A stretch of DNA of 64,000 bases, from assembly GCF_030812855.1 (NCBI RefSeq), contig NZ_JAUSTK010000002.1, forward strand, positions 372,001-436,000. The letters are read 5' to 3'. This DNA is from Paenibacillus wynnii. Its GTDB lineage: Bacteria > Bacillota > Bacilli > Paenibacillales > Paenibacillaceae. Shown in pieces: positions 24,300-32,606 of this stretch. A program made the translations under genes and the position numbers. Each line of letters begins with the position of its first letter. Position 1 is the first letter of the stretch. The notes below the pieces were generated by a model, which saw only the letters and a program-made list of their open reading frames with translations, did not search any database and had not been told where the DNA came from.

Positions 24300-24638
24300 A
24301 TGAGTGAACATGAACCTATTATACTCAACAGAGGAACCGAAGGCGAACCCTGTCCCATTGCCAAAACACTGGATGTTATCGCGACGAAGTGGACTTTTCT
24401 AATCATTCGCGATCTTCTTATAGAAGGAACTATGCGATTCAGCGACCTGCTCAGATCGATGGATGGAATTAGTCCGAAGACGCTTTCCCTTCGCCTTAAG
24501 GATCTTGAGAGTCAGGACATCCTGAAGAGAACCATTTATGCAGAGGTTCCACCGCGGGTGGAATACACTTTGACCGAAAAAGGCAGACGTTTAGAGGGCG
24601 TTTTTATTGAGTTGAAACGCTTCGGACTAACTCTATAA
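24300..24638 (+). CDS. HxlR family transcriptional regulator
   Basis: A 112-residue winged-helix protein with the HxlR signature EPCPIAKTLDVIATKWTFLI (Cys at about residue 18) and the DNA-binding ISPKTLSLRLKDLESQDIL. HxlR proteins often sense electrophiles or oxidants through that N-terminal Cys. The ATG at 24300 has GGAGGG upstream; a longer in-frame GTG at 24261 lacks one. The following gene, a short-chain dehydrogenase at 24854, is on the same strand but separated by a terminator, so it may be a target rather than an operon partner (inference). Confidence 0.88.
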   Translation: MSEHEPIILNRGTEGEPCPIAKTLDVIATKWTFLIIRDLLIEGTMRFSDLLRSMDGISPKTLSLRLKDLESQDILKRTIYAEVPPRVEYTLTEKGRRLEGVFIELKRFGLTL

Positions 24639-24664
24639 TCGAAAAAAAAGAACATCTATAAATT

Positions 24665-24711
24665 AAACAGACCGTATTGCCGCCGTTGGCTGCACACGGT
24701 CTGTTTTTTTA
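24665..24711 (+). terminator. Intrinsic terminator after the HxlR gene
   Basis: A stem AAACAGACCGT / ACGGTCTGTTT followed by a run of T residues. Confidence 0.85.
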
Positions 24712-24853
24712 TTGTAATAAAGAAGCCGGGAACCAAACAACAGTAACCTAAATGTAACTATATGAAAAAAATATCACTACTTCCCAAAGGGAATTAATAT
24801 GAATATACTTTGCTCATGAGTCCAATACAGCTAAAGTACAGGAGGAAAATAAT

Positions 24854-25567
24854 ATGCTAACCAATCAAAAGGTTGTCATTATCGGCGGCACTTCCGGGAT
24901 TGGTCTGGAAACTGCAAAACAAGTAATAGCCCAAGGGGCTGAGGTGATCATTGCCAGCCGCTCTGAAGTTAAACTGCAAAAAGCCAAAGAGCTGCTAGGC
25001 TCTTCAGCAAGTTCTTATGCATTGGATATGACACAGGAAGAGCAGGTTAAGTCCTTCTTCACATCCATCGGACCCTTTGACCATCTTGTTGTAAGTGCCG
25101 CTGAAACTACTGGAGGAGCATTCCTTGAGACGGATACAACTGTAGTGCGTAAACTTTTTGACAATAAATTCTGGGGTCAATATTATGCCGCTAAATATGG
25201 TGCTCCGAATATTTCCTCTGGCGGCTCAATCACGCTGTTCTCAGGGGTTGTTGCCTACAAAACGATGATAGGCTCATCCATGCTCGGGGCAGTAAATGCC
25301 GCCATATCCAACCTTGGACAGACCTTGGCGCTAGAGCTGGCCCCAATCCGTGTGAATATCGTCTCACCGGGTATTATTGACACTCCATCCCGCGGTAAAA
25401 TGCCGGAGGAAACCCGTAATCAGTTCTATGCTTCAGTCGCTGGCAAGCTACCTGTGAAACGGGTGGGCCGGGCAGAGGATGTCGCCCAAAGCGTGCTATA
25501 TCTTATCCAGAACAGCTTTGTAACCGGGACCGCTCTCCATGTGGAAGGAGGGCATATTCTAACCTAA
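24854..25567 (+). CDS. Short-chain dehydrogenase/reductase lacking the YxxxK pair
   Basis: A 237-residue Rossmann-fold SDR. The cofactor loop is [13 protein letters not shown] (about residues 9-21), and the C-terminal [20 protein letters not shown] is typical of classical SDRs. Where YxxxK should lie the sequence is [14 protein letters not shown], so both the catalytic Tyr and Lys appear substituted. The protein may therefore use another chemistry or act as a binding protein; similar substitutions occur in some actinobacterial SDR relatives. CAGGAGG precedes the ATG. The end overlaps the convergent rlmN gene by nine bases. Confidence 0.85.
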   Translation: MLTNQKVVIIGGTSGIGLETAKQVIAQGAEVIIASRSEVKLQKAKELLGSSASSYALDMTQEEQVKSFFTSIGPFDHLVVSAAETTGGAFLETDTTVVRKLFDNKFWGQYYAAKYGAPNISSGGSITLFSGVVAYKTMIGSSMLGAVNAAISNLGQTLALELAPIRVNIVSPGIIDTPSRGKMPEETRNQFYASVAGKLPVKRVGRAEDVAQSVLYLIQNSFVTGTALHVEGGHILT

Positions 25568-26641
25568 GACTGGACTTTGATCTTTAGAAGCTTTAATCTG
25601 TTTGCTTCTTAACTGTCCGCAAGCGGCATCAATATCTGCACCATGCTCCAGGCGTGTACTTACACTAATTCCTTGCTTCTTAAGCGTATCATAAAACGCA
25701 CGCACTGATTCCAGTTCACTTCTTTGATATTGGCTGTGCTCATCCACGGGATTATAAGGAATTAAGTTTACGTTCACAAGCGGCTTTCTGCTTGCAAGAA
25801 GTTCAGCCAGCTCTAATGCATGCTCTCTCTGATCGTTGACATCCTTCATCAGAATGTATTCGATCGTGATTCTCCGGTTCGTCTTTTCTAAATAATAATC
25901 AATAGCTTCCATTAATTTTTCAATTGGAATGGCCTTGTTGATCTTCATAATCCGCGTCCGAAGCTCGTTGTTAGGCGCATGCAAGGAAACCGCTAGGTTG
26001 ACCTGTAAATTGTCATCTGCAAAATCAATGATTTTGTGGGAAAGACCGCTAGTGGAGACCGTAATTTTTCTACCGGCAATAGCTAACCCCTTGTTGTCTT
26101 TAATAATCTGCAGGAAGTTGACCAGGTGGGTGTAATTATCAAAAGGCTCGCCAATGCCCATAACCACAACATGGCTAACCAATTCATTCTTCTGTGCTTG
26201 ATCCAAATGAAGCTGGACCTTCATAATTTGTTCCACGATTTCTCCGCTCGTTAAATCTCTGCTCTTGGCCAACAGTCCGCTCGCGCAGAAACTACAGCCA
26301 ATGTTGCAGCCGACCTGAGTGGTAACACATACGGATAATCCAAATTTCTGTCTCATCAAAACGGTCTCAATGAGGTTTCCGTCCTTCAGCTTAAATAAGA
26401 ACTTCACAGTTCCATCCGCTGATTCCTGCATGGTGTGTTCTTCCAACGTTTGTATGACAAAATGCTCGGCCAGTAATTCGATACACCCGGGATTCACATC
26501 AATCATGTCTGAAAAGCTGCCTACCCGCTTGTTATAAAGCCAATCCCAGACCTGTGAAGCCCGGAATTTCTTATGACCGTATTCCAATAACCACGCCGTC
26601 AGCTGTTCAAAGGTCAATCCATATATGGTTTCTTTATTCAT
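25559..26641 (-). CDS. rlmN: 23S rRNA (adenine2503-C2)-methyltransferase RlmN
   Basis: A 360-residue radical-SAM methyltransferase that modifies A2503 of 23S rRNA (and A37 of some tRNAs in E. coli). The cluster motif [11 protein letters not shown] gives the CxxxCxxC triad (about residues 112-119). [17 protein letters not shown] and the C-terminal [10 protein letters not shown] with the methyl-carrying Cys are all conserved. N-terminal [14 protein letters not shown] is typical of RlmN rather than Cfr. The gene stands alone, not in the usual pppC-prkC neighbourhood, so it could be an additional copy. Confidence 0.92.
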   Translation of the reverse strand: MNKETIYGLTFEQLTAWLLEYGHKKFRASQVWDWLYNKRVGSFSDMIDVNPGCIELLAEHFVIQTLEEHTMQESADGTVKFLFKLKDGNLIETVLMRQKFGLSVCVTTQVGCNIGCSFCASGLLAKSRDLTSGEIVEQIMKVQLHLDQAQKNELVSHVVVMGIGEPFDNYTHLVNFLQIIKDNKGLAIAGRKITVSTSGLSHKIIDFADDNLQVNLAVSLHAPNNELRTRIMKINKAIPIEKLMEAIDYYLEKTNRRITIEYILMKDVNDQREHALELAELLASRKPLVNVNLIPYNPVDEHSQYQRSELESVRAFYDTLKKQGISVSTRLEHGADIDAACGQLRSKQIKASKDQSPVLG

Positions 26642-26723
26642 TATTAATCCTCATTTCAAAGCTTTAATAAACCAATCTTCATTGTCTCAAATTTTTTCTA
26701 TTAAAACAAGGTGAAAAACCTGC

Positions 26724-26755
26724 AAAAAAAGCGTACCCTATGGACGGATACGCTT
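26724..26755 (-). terminator. Intrinsic terminator after the polysaccharide deacetylase
   Basis: On the minus strand the stem AAGCGTATCC / GGGTACGCTT is followed by a T run, just past the stop at 26762. Confidence 0.8.
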
Positions 26756-26761
26756 GAAGAA

Positions 26762-28021
26762 TTATTTAAATATGGCGAATTTCAAGTTTTTACTTTGAAG
26801 GTACTCAATGATTTCAGGCAATGCCTCTACAGTAAATTTTCTTTCGTGCAGGAGAAAAATTCCGCCGGATGAATCCGCCTTGTGGAAATAATTAAGGATT
26901 TCCTCTGGACTCTTGGCTCTCCAATCCTCAGGGTCGCGGTTCCATAACAGCACCTTCATATGTTGGTCCATAACCTTATCGGCTAAGTTATGATCAATAG
27001 AACCGTAAGGCGGCCGGAACATTGTAATAGGTGATTGAATGATATTCTCCAGAGCCTGATTTACCTTCAGAAGATTGGTCTCATTCTCCTGATCCGTATT
27101 CCCGGTCATCTCGCTGTGATCCCAAGAATGATTGCCAATCGGCATATCATGTTCATGGGCGTATTTCACCTCATCCGGACGATGAAGAACATTCCTTCCA
27201 ACGAAAAAAAAGCTCGCTGATACGTTGTGCTCGACCAGAATATCTACGATTTGCTTTGTGTAACTAGATGGGCCGTCATCGAAGGTTAAGGCAACATACC
27301 CTTTCGGCAATCCATATTCAAATGTATCTATATCCAGTTCAAACTCATTGTTAGGTGTCCGAGACGGTTTATTTGGAGGATCTGAAATATCATCGGAAGG
27401 AGGATCGATGGGCGCGATCTGGATAGATGCAGTGCGAATAAGCGGCTGTAAAAGGTTTACTGAGTCGCCCTTCAGGCTAACGTTCACCGGTTCCTCGAGC
27501 GCTTCCACTCGATCTGTAAATAAGCTTTCGTCCCATCTCAGACTTAGTAATAACAGCAGAAAGCTGAACATTATGCACCTTAATGCTATGCGTCCAAATG
27601 GTTGTCTATCTTTTCTGTATTTAGTCTGTTCAGGTGTAGTAGAGGGAAGTTCCGGTTGATAAACCATCACATCTTCGCTGTGGGGATTCTCTGGCTGTTT
27701 TAACTGAAGAAGTTGCGATACATAATATTCAGAGCATGCAAAATACAAGGTCTCACTAAAGGTTTTGTTCATTTTGATAAGTGTACTGAAATGTACGTTT
27801 CGATAAGGGTCCCACTTGGTATAGAACGATAACCGCACCCTGCCAAGGTTAAAGGGACCGAGTAAATTCAGCTGAGTATATGTATATTCATCAATAGTAA
27901 GAACGCATTTTGCATACCCGTCATTCCGGGTTAGACCTACCTCTATCTGATAACCTGTCAGCCTGTGCTCAAGTGACAGTAACTCAATCATTAGCAAGGT
28001 ATTGGGTTCATTAGCTGGCAT
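26762..28021 (-). CDS. Membrane-anchored polysaccharide deacetylase (NodB domain)
   Basis: A 419-residue protein. Residues 1-140 form an unrecognised cytoplasmic domain. A single hydrophobic helix (about 148-163) is followed by a Pro/Ser/Asp-rich linker and a C-terminal NodB domain (from about 235). All five catalytic motifs are present: TFDDGPS, NHSWDH (metal His pair), RPPYGS, the RDPEDW region and LLHE. Such enzymes remove N- or O-acetyl groups from wall or capsular glycans outside the cell. The protein is unusual in carrying a substantial N-terminal domain ahead of the membrane helix. The coiled-coil gene at 28028 lies six bases upstream in the same operon. Confidence 0.86.
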   Translation of the reverse strand: MPANEPNTLLMIELLSLEHRLTGYQIEVGLTRNDGYAKCVLTIDEYTYTQLNLLGPFNLGRVRLSFYTKWDPYRNVHFSTLIKMNKTFSETLYFACSEYYVSQLLQLKQPENPHSEDVMVYQPELPSTTPEQTKYRKDRQPFGRIALRCIMFSFLLLLLSLRWDESLFTDRVEALEEPVNVSLKGDSVNLLQPLIRTASIQIAPIDPPSDDISDPPNKPSRTPNNEFELDIDTFEYGLPKGYVALTFDDGPSSYTKQIVDILVEHNVSASFFFVGRNVLHRPDEVKYAHEHDMPIGNHSWDHSEMTGNTDQENETNLLKVNQALENIIQSPITMFRPPYGSIDHNLADKVMDQHMKVLLWNRDPEDWRAKSPEEILNYFHKADSSGGIFLLHERKFTVEALPEIIEYLQSKNLKFAIFK

Positions 28022-28027
28022 GAATTC

Positions 28028-28744
28028 TTATGTATCTCCGTTTCCATCTTTACGATCTGTCAAAGTATTGCCAAAGGGTAACGTCATACGATTGGTAAAG
28101 TCACTGATCATGCTGGATAGATAAGCTTTTTCTTGACGTATCGTGTCATACTTCTGCTTGAGATGCGAGTTCTCAACTTCCGCACGTCCCAGTTTCTCTT
28201 CGAGATCATTTATCTTTTTGAGCTTATCGGAATGAGCTTCATTATGCTTGTGAACCACACTCACATACTTTTGCTGTTCCAGTTCGATGCTGCTCTTTAA
28301 TTCGTCAATCTCACCGGCCATGGTAGTCTGAAGCTCACGATAGTCCTCTATTACCTGATCCACCTTCAGATTCTTCTCAATCAACTTATGCTCAAGCTCC
28401 AGGATGTTCTTCTCTCTCTCTTCAATAACCTTGTTCAGGTTCTTCATATCCCGGTTTAACCGCTCTACATGTCCGGTTGAATGCGTTAACCGATCCTGAA
28501 GTTCATGAATGTTGGTCTCAGCATGCTGTCTGGACTGTATAATTTGCTCAACCGCGAAGATCAAATCCAATGACTTCTTATCCAATTGCGCTTTACCTGT
28601 AGAGATCAGACCGGATAAAGTCTCGATCGTATCCATTTCTCCCAGTTCCTCTTCAGGCTCTTCAACAGATTGTAACTTTTGACCCACACCCGTTTTTAAG
28701 TGTTTCTCCATGGAGTCTTTCTTTTTGAAAAAAGGAGAGATCAT
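28028..28744 (-). CDS. Long coiled-coil protein of unknown function
   Basis: A 238-residue, highly charged protein. From about residue 60 to 215 it is almost continuous heptad-patterned coiled coil (for example RLNRDMKNLNKVIEEREKN). There is no membrane segment, signal peptide or enzymatic motif. It is the first gene of a two-gene operon with the membrane-anchored deacetylase, separated by six bases, which suggests that it scaffolds or localises that enzyme through its cytoplasmic N-terminal domain (inference). Confidence 0.72.
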   Translation of the reverse strand: MISPFFKKKDSMEKHLKTGVGQKLQSVEEPEEELGEMDTIETLSGLISTGKAQLDKKSLDLIFAVEQIIQSRQHAETNIHELQDRLTHSTGHVERLNRDMKNLNKVIEEREKNILELEHKLIEKNLKVDQVIEDYRELQTTMAGEIDELKSSIELEQQKYVSVVHKHNEAHSDKLKKINDLEEKLGRAEVENSHLKQKYDTIRQEKAYLSSMISDFTNRMTLPFGNTLTDRKDGNGDT

Positions 28745-28936
28745 CTATACTATCACCTCATTATAAATGTCAAAAAATGTCGAGCACTCACGAATCTATT
28801 ATAGTTTAATTACGACCTATGTAAGTGAGCCTTTATATCTAACTTTAGTAAATGTATCCCAAGTCCCATTTTACCTCTAACGGTAGATTTACCCATGTCT
28901 AAAGGATGAGTTTTCTAGAGAGAGAGGTGGTAGACA

Positions 28937-29050
28937 TTGTACTTGCTGCGGAGTGGGCGGAGTGGAAAGATAGGAAAGGTAAAGAAGAAACTAAACGAGA
29001 TGTTTGAAGTGCGATTCCCGGTGCAGGAAGGGCAGGAGGAAACAGCCTAA
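28937..29050 (+). CDS. Possible small cationic peptide
   Basis: A TTG codon seven bases after GAGAGGTGG opens a 37-codon frame: a basic N-terminal half (MYLLRSGRSGKIGKVKKKLN) followed by an acidic end (EMFEVRFPVQEGQEETA). There is no homologue I recognise, and such a frame can arise by chance; only the ribosome binding site supports it. Confidence 0.2.
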   Translation: MYLLRSGRSGKIGKVKKKLNEMFEVRFPVQEGQEETA

Positions 29051-29207
29051 TCCACTTGTACCACACCTACAAACCACACACGAGAAACTACTTTCTACTC
29101 TCTTACACAAACTTCTTGACCCTACCGAAAACTCGGAGGTAGTCAGTGAAATAGATGTATTTTATACACTTATTTCTAGCTTTTGGCGCTCGGATGTATG
29201 GATAGAT

Positions 29208-29333
29208 GTACTTTGTGCAACTAAAAACACGAATATGCCGGTTAAACCCCGGAATACCAAAAAATAAGTGTATAAAGTGCAATTAAACACCCTAAAGTGT
29301 GCTAAGGGATAAATATAAGTGTACGTTGTGCAA
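29208..29333 (+). repeat. Three spaced direct repeats GTAyNNNGTGCAA
   Basis: GTACTTTGTGCAA (29208), GTATAAAGTGCAA (29270) and GTACGTTGTGCAA (29321) are each followed by CTA or TTA. Start-to-start distances are 62 and 51 bases. They may be protein-binding sites or the remains of an element. Confidence 0.5.
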
Positions 29334-29447
29334 CTATATGTATTGAACCCCCCCATGTAGGTAGACGATTTTCCGTATTTGTCGTGGTTGATGCTACCCT
29401 GTTAGCTTTCGCTTGCCTATATCTGCTAATGTAAGCCAACAATGATC

Positions 29448-29512
29448 AAAAACGCAAAGAAGCGCTTCACCAATAACGGGAATAGCGCTTCTTTGCTCAC
29501 TTTTGGCGTTTT
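29448..29512. terminator. Strong bidirectional terminator
   Basis: A perfect 13-bp stem GCAAAGAAGCGCT / AGCGCTTCTTTGC (29454-29466 with 29484-29496), extended by outer AAAAACGC / GCGTTTTT, lies after the stop of the minus-strand gene at 29566. Confidence 0.85.
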
Positions 29513-29565
29513 TTAAAATGAAGTAAGCAACCCCGGACGTCCACTCTGATTTACTCAGATTTAAC

Positions 29566-30234
29566 TTATTTAAATTGACCAGGGAATTGCTTAATAATTC
29601 CTGCCGAGAGAACGTCGGCGAGCTTGATAATATGGTTCTCCCCTTTATCAAACGCGCTGATATCCGCATCCCAATTCTTGCCGAGCCTTGCCACGACATT
29701 CTCAGTTAACAATTGTAAATGCTGATACAGTAGATCTTTCAATTCTTTATTCGTCCAATTCGGGTTAGCGCTGCTCAGAAACTTAGCGATATCATCGGCA
29801 TTTTTATACCAATCTTTGTTATACTTTGCTACATCCGCCTGATTACCACTTTTCGCAGCTGCTGCTATTTTTCCTGCAATAAGAATATGCTCTTTCAGGA
29901 GACCAGCCAACTTATTGCCAGCTTCTTCCCCGTAATAAGGCTTTATCGCATTCCCAAGATCCTGCTGATTCTGCAGAAGCCTTGCAAGAACCTCTTCCTG
30001 ATCCTCCAAACCCGCAATTGCACTGACAATGTAACTGCGGGTCCATATCACATGATCGATCCAAAGCTTCCTAAGGTTACTGTTAAGCTGTACCATTGAC
30101 GGGCTCAAACATTGGCTGTGTGCATGAACCTCTTTATCCTCTACTGCTCTGGCTGTTGCTCCCGCTTCTGCCGGGCTGATCATCGAAACGAAAAACATGC
30201 CTAACAGGGTTAACTTCAAAAAACGGCTTCTCAT
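29566..30234 (-). CDS. Secreted all-helical protein of unknown function
   Basis: A 222-residue protein with a Sec signal peptide (MRSRFLKLTLLGMFFVSM, cleavage probably after SPAEA at about residue 24). The mature part is alpha-helical, with conserved-looking segments LWIDHVIWTRSYIVSAIAGL (about 56-76), IKPYYGEEAGNKLAGLLKEH and a C-terminal half rich in Asn/Asp/Lys. I recall similar secreted proteins in Bacillus and Paenibacillus, sometimes with arbitrary names. The His/Trp/Asp-rich first helix might bind a ligand or metal, but no activity is known. Confidence 0.78.
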   Translation of the reverse strand: MRSRFLKLTLLGMFFVSMISPAEAGATARAVEDKEVHAHSQCLSPSMVQLNSNLRKLWIDHVIWTRSYIVSAIAGLEDQEEVLARLLQNQQDLGNAIKPYYGEEAGNKLAGLLKEHILIAGKIAAAAKSGNQADVAKYNKDWYKNADDIAKFLSSANPNWTNKELKDLLYQHLQLLTENVVARLGKNWDADISAFDKGENHIIKLADVLSAGIIKQFPGQFK

Positions 30235-30304
30235 GAAATATATTCTCCTTTGAGCATCAATTGAACATCCTGCTTATTGTGGACAATTCAACTGATTTCA
30301 TTCA

Positions 30305-30769
30305 TCAAAGGGTTTCCAGTACTTCAGACAGGTCGTTCTCAGATAAAACCTTAATGCCATTTCTGATTAACAAAGCTGCGGTAACGCCATATCCGGGTAT
30401 TTTTGTGCTCGAGAATTCACCATTATAGATATGGGTGCTTCCGCAGGAGGGACTGTTTTGCTTCAGAACAACTATTGAGGCTTCCATTTCCTTAGCTATC
30501 CTAAGGGTCTCGTAGGCTCCCTTTATAAAAGAATCCGTTACGTCCCTGCCGGACTCCACTCTAACCCGCGCGGTTCCATTCAGCACATCTTCTCCATCAC
30601 CACCCGAAATTTCAGCAGGCTCCCTCGGCGTGGATAACCCACCCAACAGCTCAGGACAGACCATCATGGCTTTGCCTTCTCGAACCAACTCCTGAATTCT
30701 ATGGTTTAAACTGTGCGTCCCATTGTAACGAACCTCAAGTCCTGCCAGGCAAGAGCTTACCAATAACAT
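30305..30769 (-). CDS. DUF523 domain protein (YbbK-like)
   Basis: A 154-residue protein of the DUF523 family: MLLVSSCLAGLEVRYNGTHS at the N-terminus, VCPELLGGLSTPREPAEI near residue 38, and LKQNSPSCGSTHIYNG near 100. The conserved Cys residues (SSCLAG, VCPE, PSCGS) could bind a metal or cluster. The biochemical function is not established. It lies 37 bases downstream of the AraC-type gene on the same strand, so it may share its transcript. Confidence 0.88.
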   Translation of the reverse strand: MLLVSSCLAGLEVRYNGTHSLNHRIQELVREGKAMMVCPELLGGLSTPREPAEISGGDGEDVLNGTARVRVESGRDVTDSFIKGAYETLRIAKEMEASIVVLKQNSPSCGSTHIYNGEFSSTKIPGYGVTAALLIRNGIKVLSENDLSEVLETL

Positions 30770-30805
30770 TTGCTCACCTCATTTTTTTATCTATATAGAT
30801 TCAGT

Positions 30806-31825
30806 CTATCTAGACGCGATTGCTGCACGTTGTCTATATTCTCCCGGCGTGACCCCCATCCACTTTCTAAAAGCGGACTGTAAGGCACTTGGCTCAGAAA
30901 AATGGAGCAGATACGCAATTTCAGCGATCGTGTATTCCTGCTTATCCAGATAACGGAGCGCAAGTTCTTTGCGAACCTCATTAGCCATACGGTTATAGGA
31001 GGTATTCTCCTTCTTAAGCTTGGCTTGCAGGGTCCTTACACTCATTCGCATATACCTGGCTGCATCCTGCAAGGTCGGAAAATGGGTCGGCATACACTCA
31101 ATAATCCATCTGTTCAATGCCTCTGTGAGTAGGGAGCCCTGAGTAAGCTTAGTTCGTACCTCCTCGGCGATAGCTTCAAAGATTCCCAGCAGGCGCGGAT
31201 CCGCACTTAACACAGGATAATCCAGAATTTCTTTGCTAAGGCGCAGGGTGTTGGACTCCTGATTAAACTGTGGTACCACTCCAAATGTGTCTATATATTC
31301 ATCTATACGGGAAGGTGGGCTGTGCATGAAATGAACGTCCTTCACAGGGATTGATCTACAGCTTAAGCCGAGCATCGTTCGATAGAAAGAAACCGTCATA
31401 TCCTCTATGCAGTGACGGCTGGGGGCTTTAGGTGAATTATGGAGAACAATAGAGATGAGGATATCCTCTCCCTCCACCTCTAGATCTGCGTTAAATCCGC
31501 TGCAAATAATAAAATTGTATTGTTGATACGCTGCCAATGCCTGACCCAGTGTCTTTGAATGCAGCATGACATAACCGAGAACCCCTAAATCAGAAATACT
31601 CATTCCCTGTCCCTGATGCAGGCCAAACCACTCATCCTCTGTATATAAAGCAGCTGCCTTAACTATACGTTCAAAATCCTCCGCCGGAATACGGGCCTCT
31701 GTGTTTAGCAGCAAGCTGGCGTCCATGGCAGCATACTCGCAGAAAGCATTCCAGTCATAACCTCTGTGCACCAGCGTTTTCATTACAGGAAATAGAAAAG
31801 ACACAGACACGCCATGATTATTCAA
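30806..31825 (-). CDS. AraC family transcriptional regulator
   Basis: A regulator of about 339 residues with an N-terminal ligand-binding domain of the Arabinose_bd/OruR type (for example LGVLGYVMLHSKTLGQALAA) and a C-terminal AraC double helix-turn-helix: MRMSVRTLQAKLKKENTSY then TIAEIAYLLHFSEPSALQSA and the closing FRKWMGVTPGEYR. The TTG at 31823-31825 has AAAGGAGGGGAG upstream; a longer upstream start would overlap the divergent gene's leader. It is divergent from the quinone-reductase-like gene at 31951 and probably controls it (inference). Confidence 0.88.
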   Translation of the reverse strand: MNNHGVSVSFLFPVMKTLVHRGYDWNAFCEYAAMDASLLLNTEARIPAEDFERIVKAAALYTEDEWFGLHQGQGMSISDLGVLGYVMLHSKTLGQALAAYQQYNFIICSGFNADLEVEGEDILISIVLHNSPKAPSRHCIEDMTVSFYRTMLGLSCRSIPVKDVHFMHSPPSRIDEYIDTFGVVPQFNQESNTLRLSKEILDYPVLSADPRLLGIFEAIAEEVRTKLTQGSLLTEALNRWIIECMPTHFPTLQDAARYMRMSVRTLQAKLKKENTSYNRMANEVRKELALRYLDKQEYTIAEIAYLLHFSEPSALQSAFRKWMGVTPGEYRQRAAIASR

Positions 31826-31950
31826 CCGGGACTCCCCTCCTTTATCTGTACAAAAGAACAAGATTTTTGCGCTTTTCATCATTTGTAACTCGGAGCTCCA
31901 GACTTATGATTGCAGTATATCCATCTTATCACGGTGAAGGAGGAATACAA

Positions 31951-32532
31951 TTGAAGAACAATATAGCGGTTATTATAGGTCATCCCAATCGTAAAAGTTA
32001 TTGCAACGCCTTAGCTGCAGCCTACGCCAAAGGTGCTATGGGCACAGGTGCAGACGTTCGTGTAATCGACCTCGGCGAGATCAGCTTCGAGCCTAATTTG
32101 AAACATGGGTATCAGGAACGAACGGAGCTGGAAAAAGATTTAATAGCAGCACAAGAGACTATTCGCTGGGCGAATCACCTTGTGTTCGTCTACCCGAATT
32201 GGTGGGGTACCATGCCCGCCGTATTAAAGGGCTTCATTGACCGCGTATTCCTTCCCGGCTATTCGTTTAATACCAAACCTAATTCCTACTCCATTGAAAA
32301 ATTATTAAAGGGCAAAACCGCACGCCTTATTGTGACGATGGATTCTCCACCATGGTATTACCGATTAGTGCTCAAGCGGGCTGGACACCACATTATGAAG
32401 CGGGCAATCCTACAATTTTGCGGAGTAAAACCCGTATGGATTACCGAGATTGGGATGGTGAAGACTTCACCTTTAGACGTTCGGGAGAAGTGGCTGCGGA
32501 GAATCGAAGCGTTGGGAGTGAAAAGAGCATAA
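31951..32532 (+). CDS. NAD(P)H dehydrogenase (quinone), flavodoxin-like fold
   Basis: A 193-residue member of the Flavodoxin_2 family (NQO1/MdaB-like). The FMN/FAD-binding start is NNIAVIIGHPNRKSYCNALA, and FVYPNWWGTMPAVLKGFIDR followed by VFLPGYSFN (about residues 80-108) is the signature of this family. It catalyses two-electron reduction of quinones or related compounds with NAD(P)H. The TTG at 31951 has GAAGGAGG upstream and is preferred over an earlier in-frame codon at 31867. It is divergent from an AraC-type regulator. Confidence 0.88.
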   Translation: MKNNIAVIIGHPNRKSYCNALAAAYAKGAMGTGADVRVIDLGEISFEPNLKHGYQERTELEKDLIAAQETIRWANHLVFVYPNWWGTMPAVLKGFIDRVFLPGYSFNTKPNSYSIEKLLKGKTARLIVTMDSPPWYYRLVLKRAGHHIMKRAILQFCGVKPVWITEIGMVKTSPLDVREKWLRRIEALGVKRA

Positions 32533-32606
32533 ATGTTATCGCCTGGTCCCTCAGCTATCGTATAATGGAAGCAAACATTAGCTGAGGGCTAGGAGGGCTT
32601 CTATCT

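Larger units (their letters stand above)
28745..29565. other. 820-bp gene-poor region
   Basis: No convincing protein gene was found. The stretch holds a possible 37-codon ORF (28937-29050), a 14-bp inverted repeat (TTTATACACTTATT at 29161-29174, AATAAGTGTATAAA at 29264-29277), three direct repeats (29208, 29270, 29321) and a strong terminator at 29448-29512. The open frames at 29004-29267 (plus) and 29162-29356 (minus) overlap the repeats and look accidental. Confidence 0.55.

Noticed and set aside
25559..26641. Cfr-type rRNA methyltransferase (antibiotic resistance)
   Set aside because: The N-terminus ([14 protein letters not shown]) and the region after the cluster Cys residues match RlmN rather than Cfr.
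29004..29267. 87-residue plus-strand ORF
   Set aside because: It has a poor start context and low-complexity composition, and it runs through the direct and inverted repeats, so it looks accidental.
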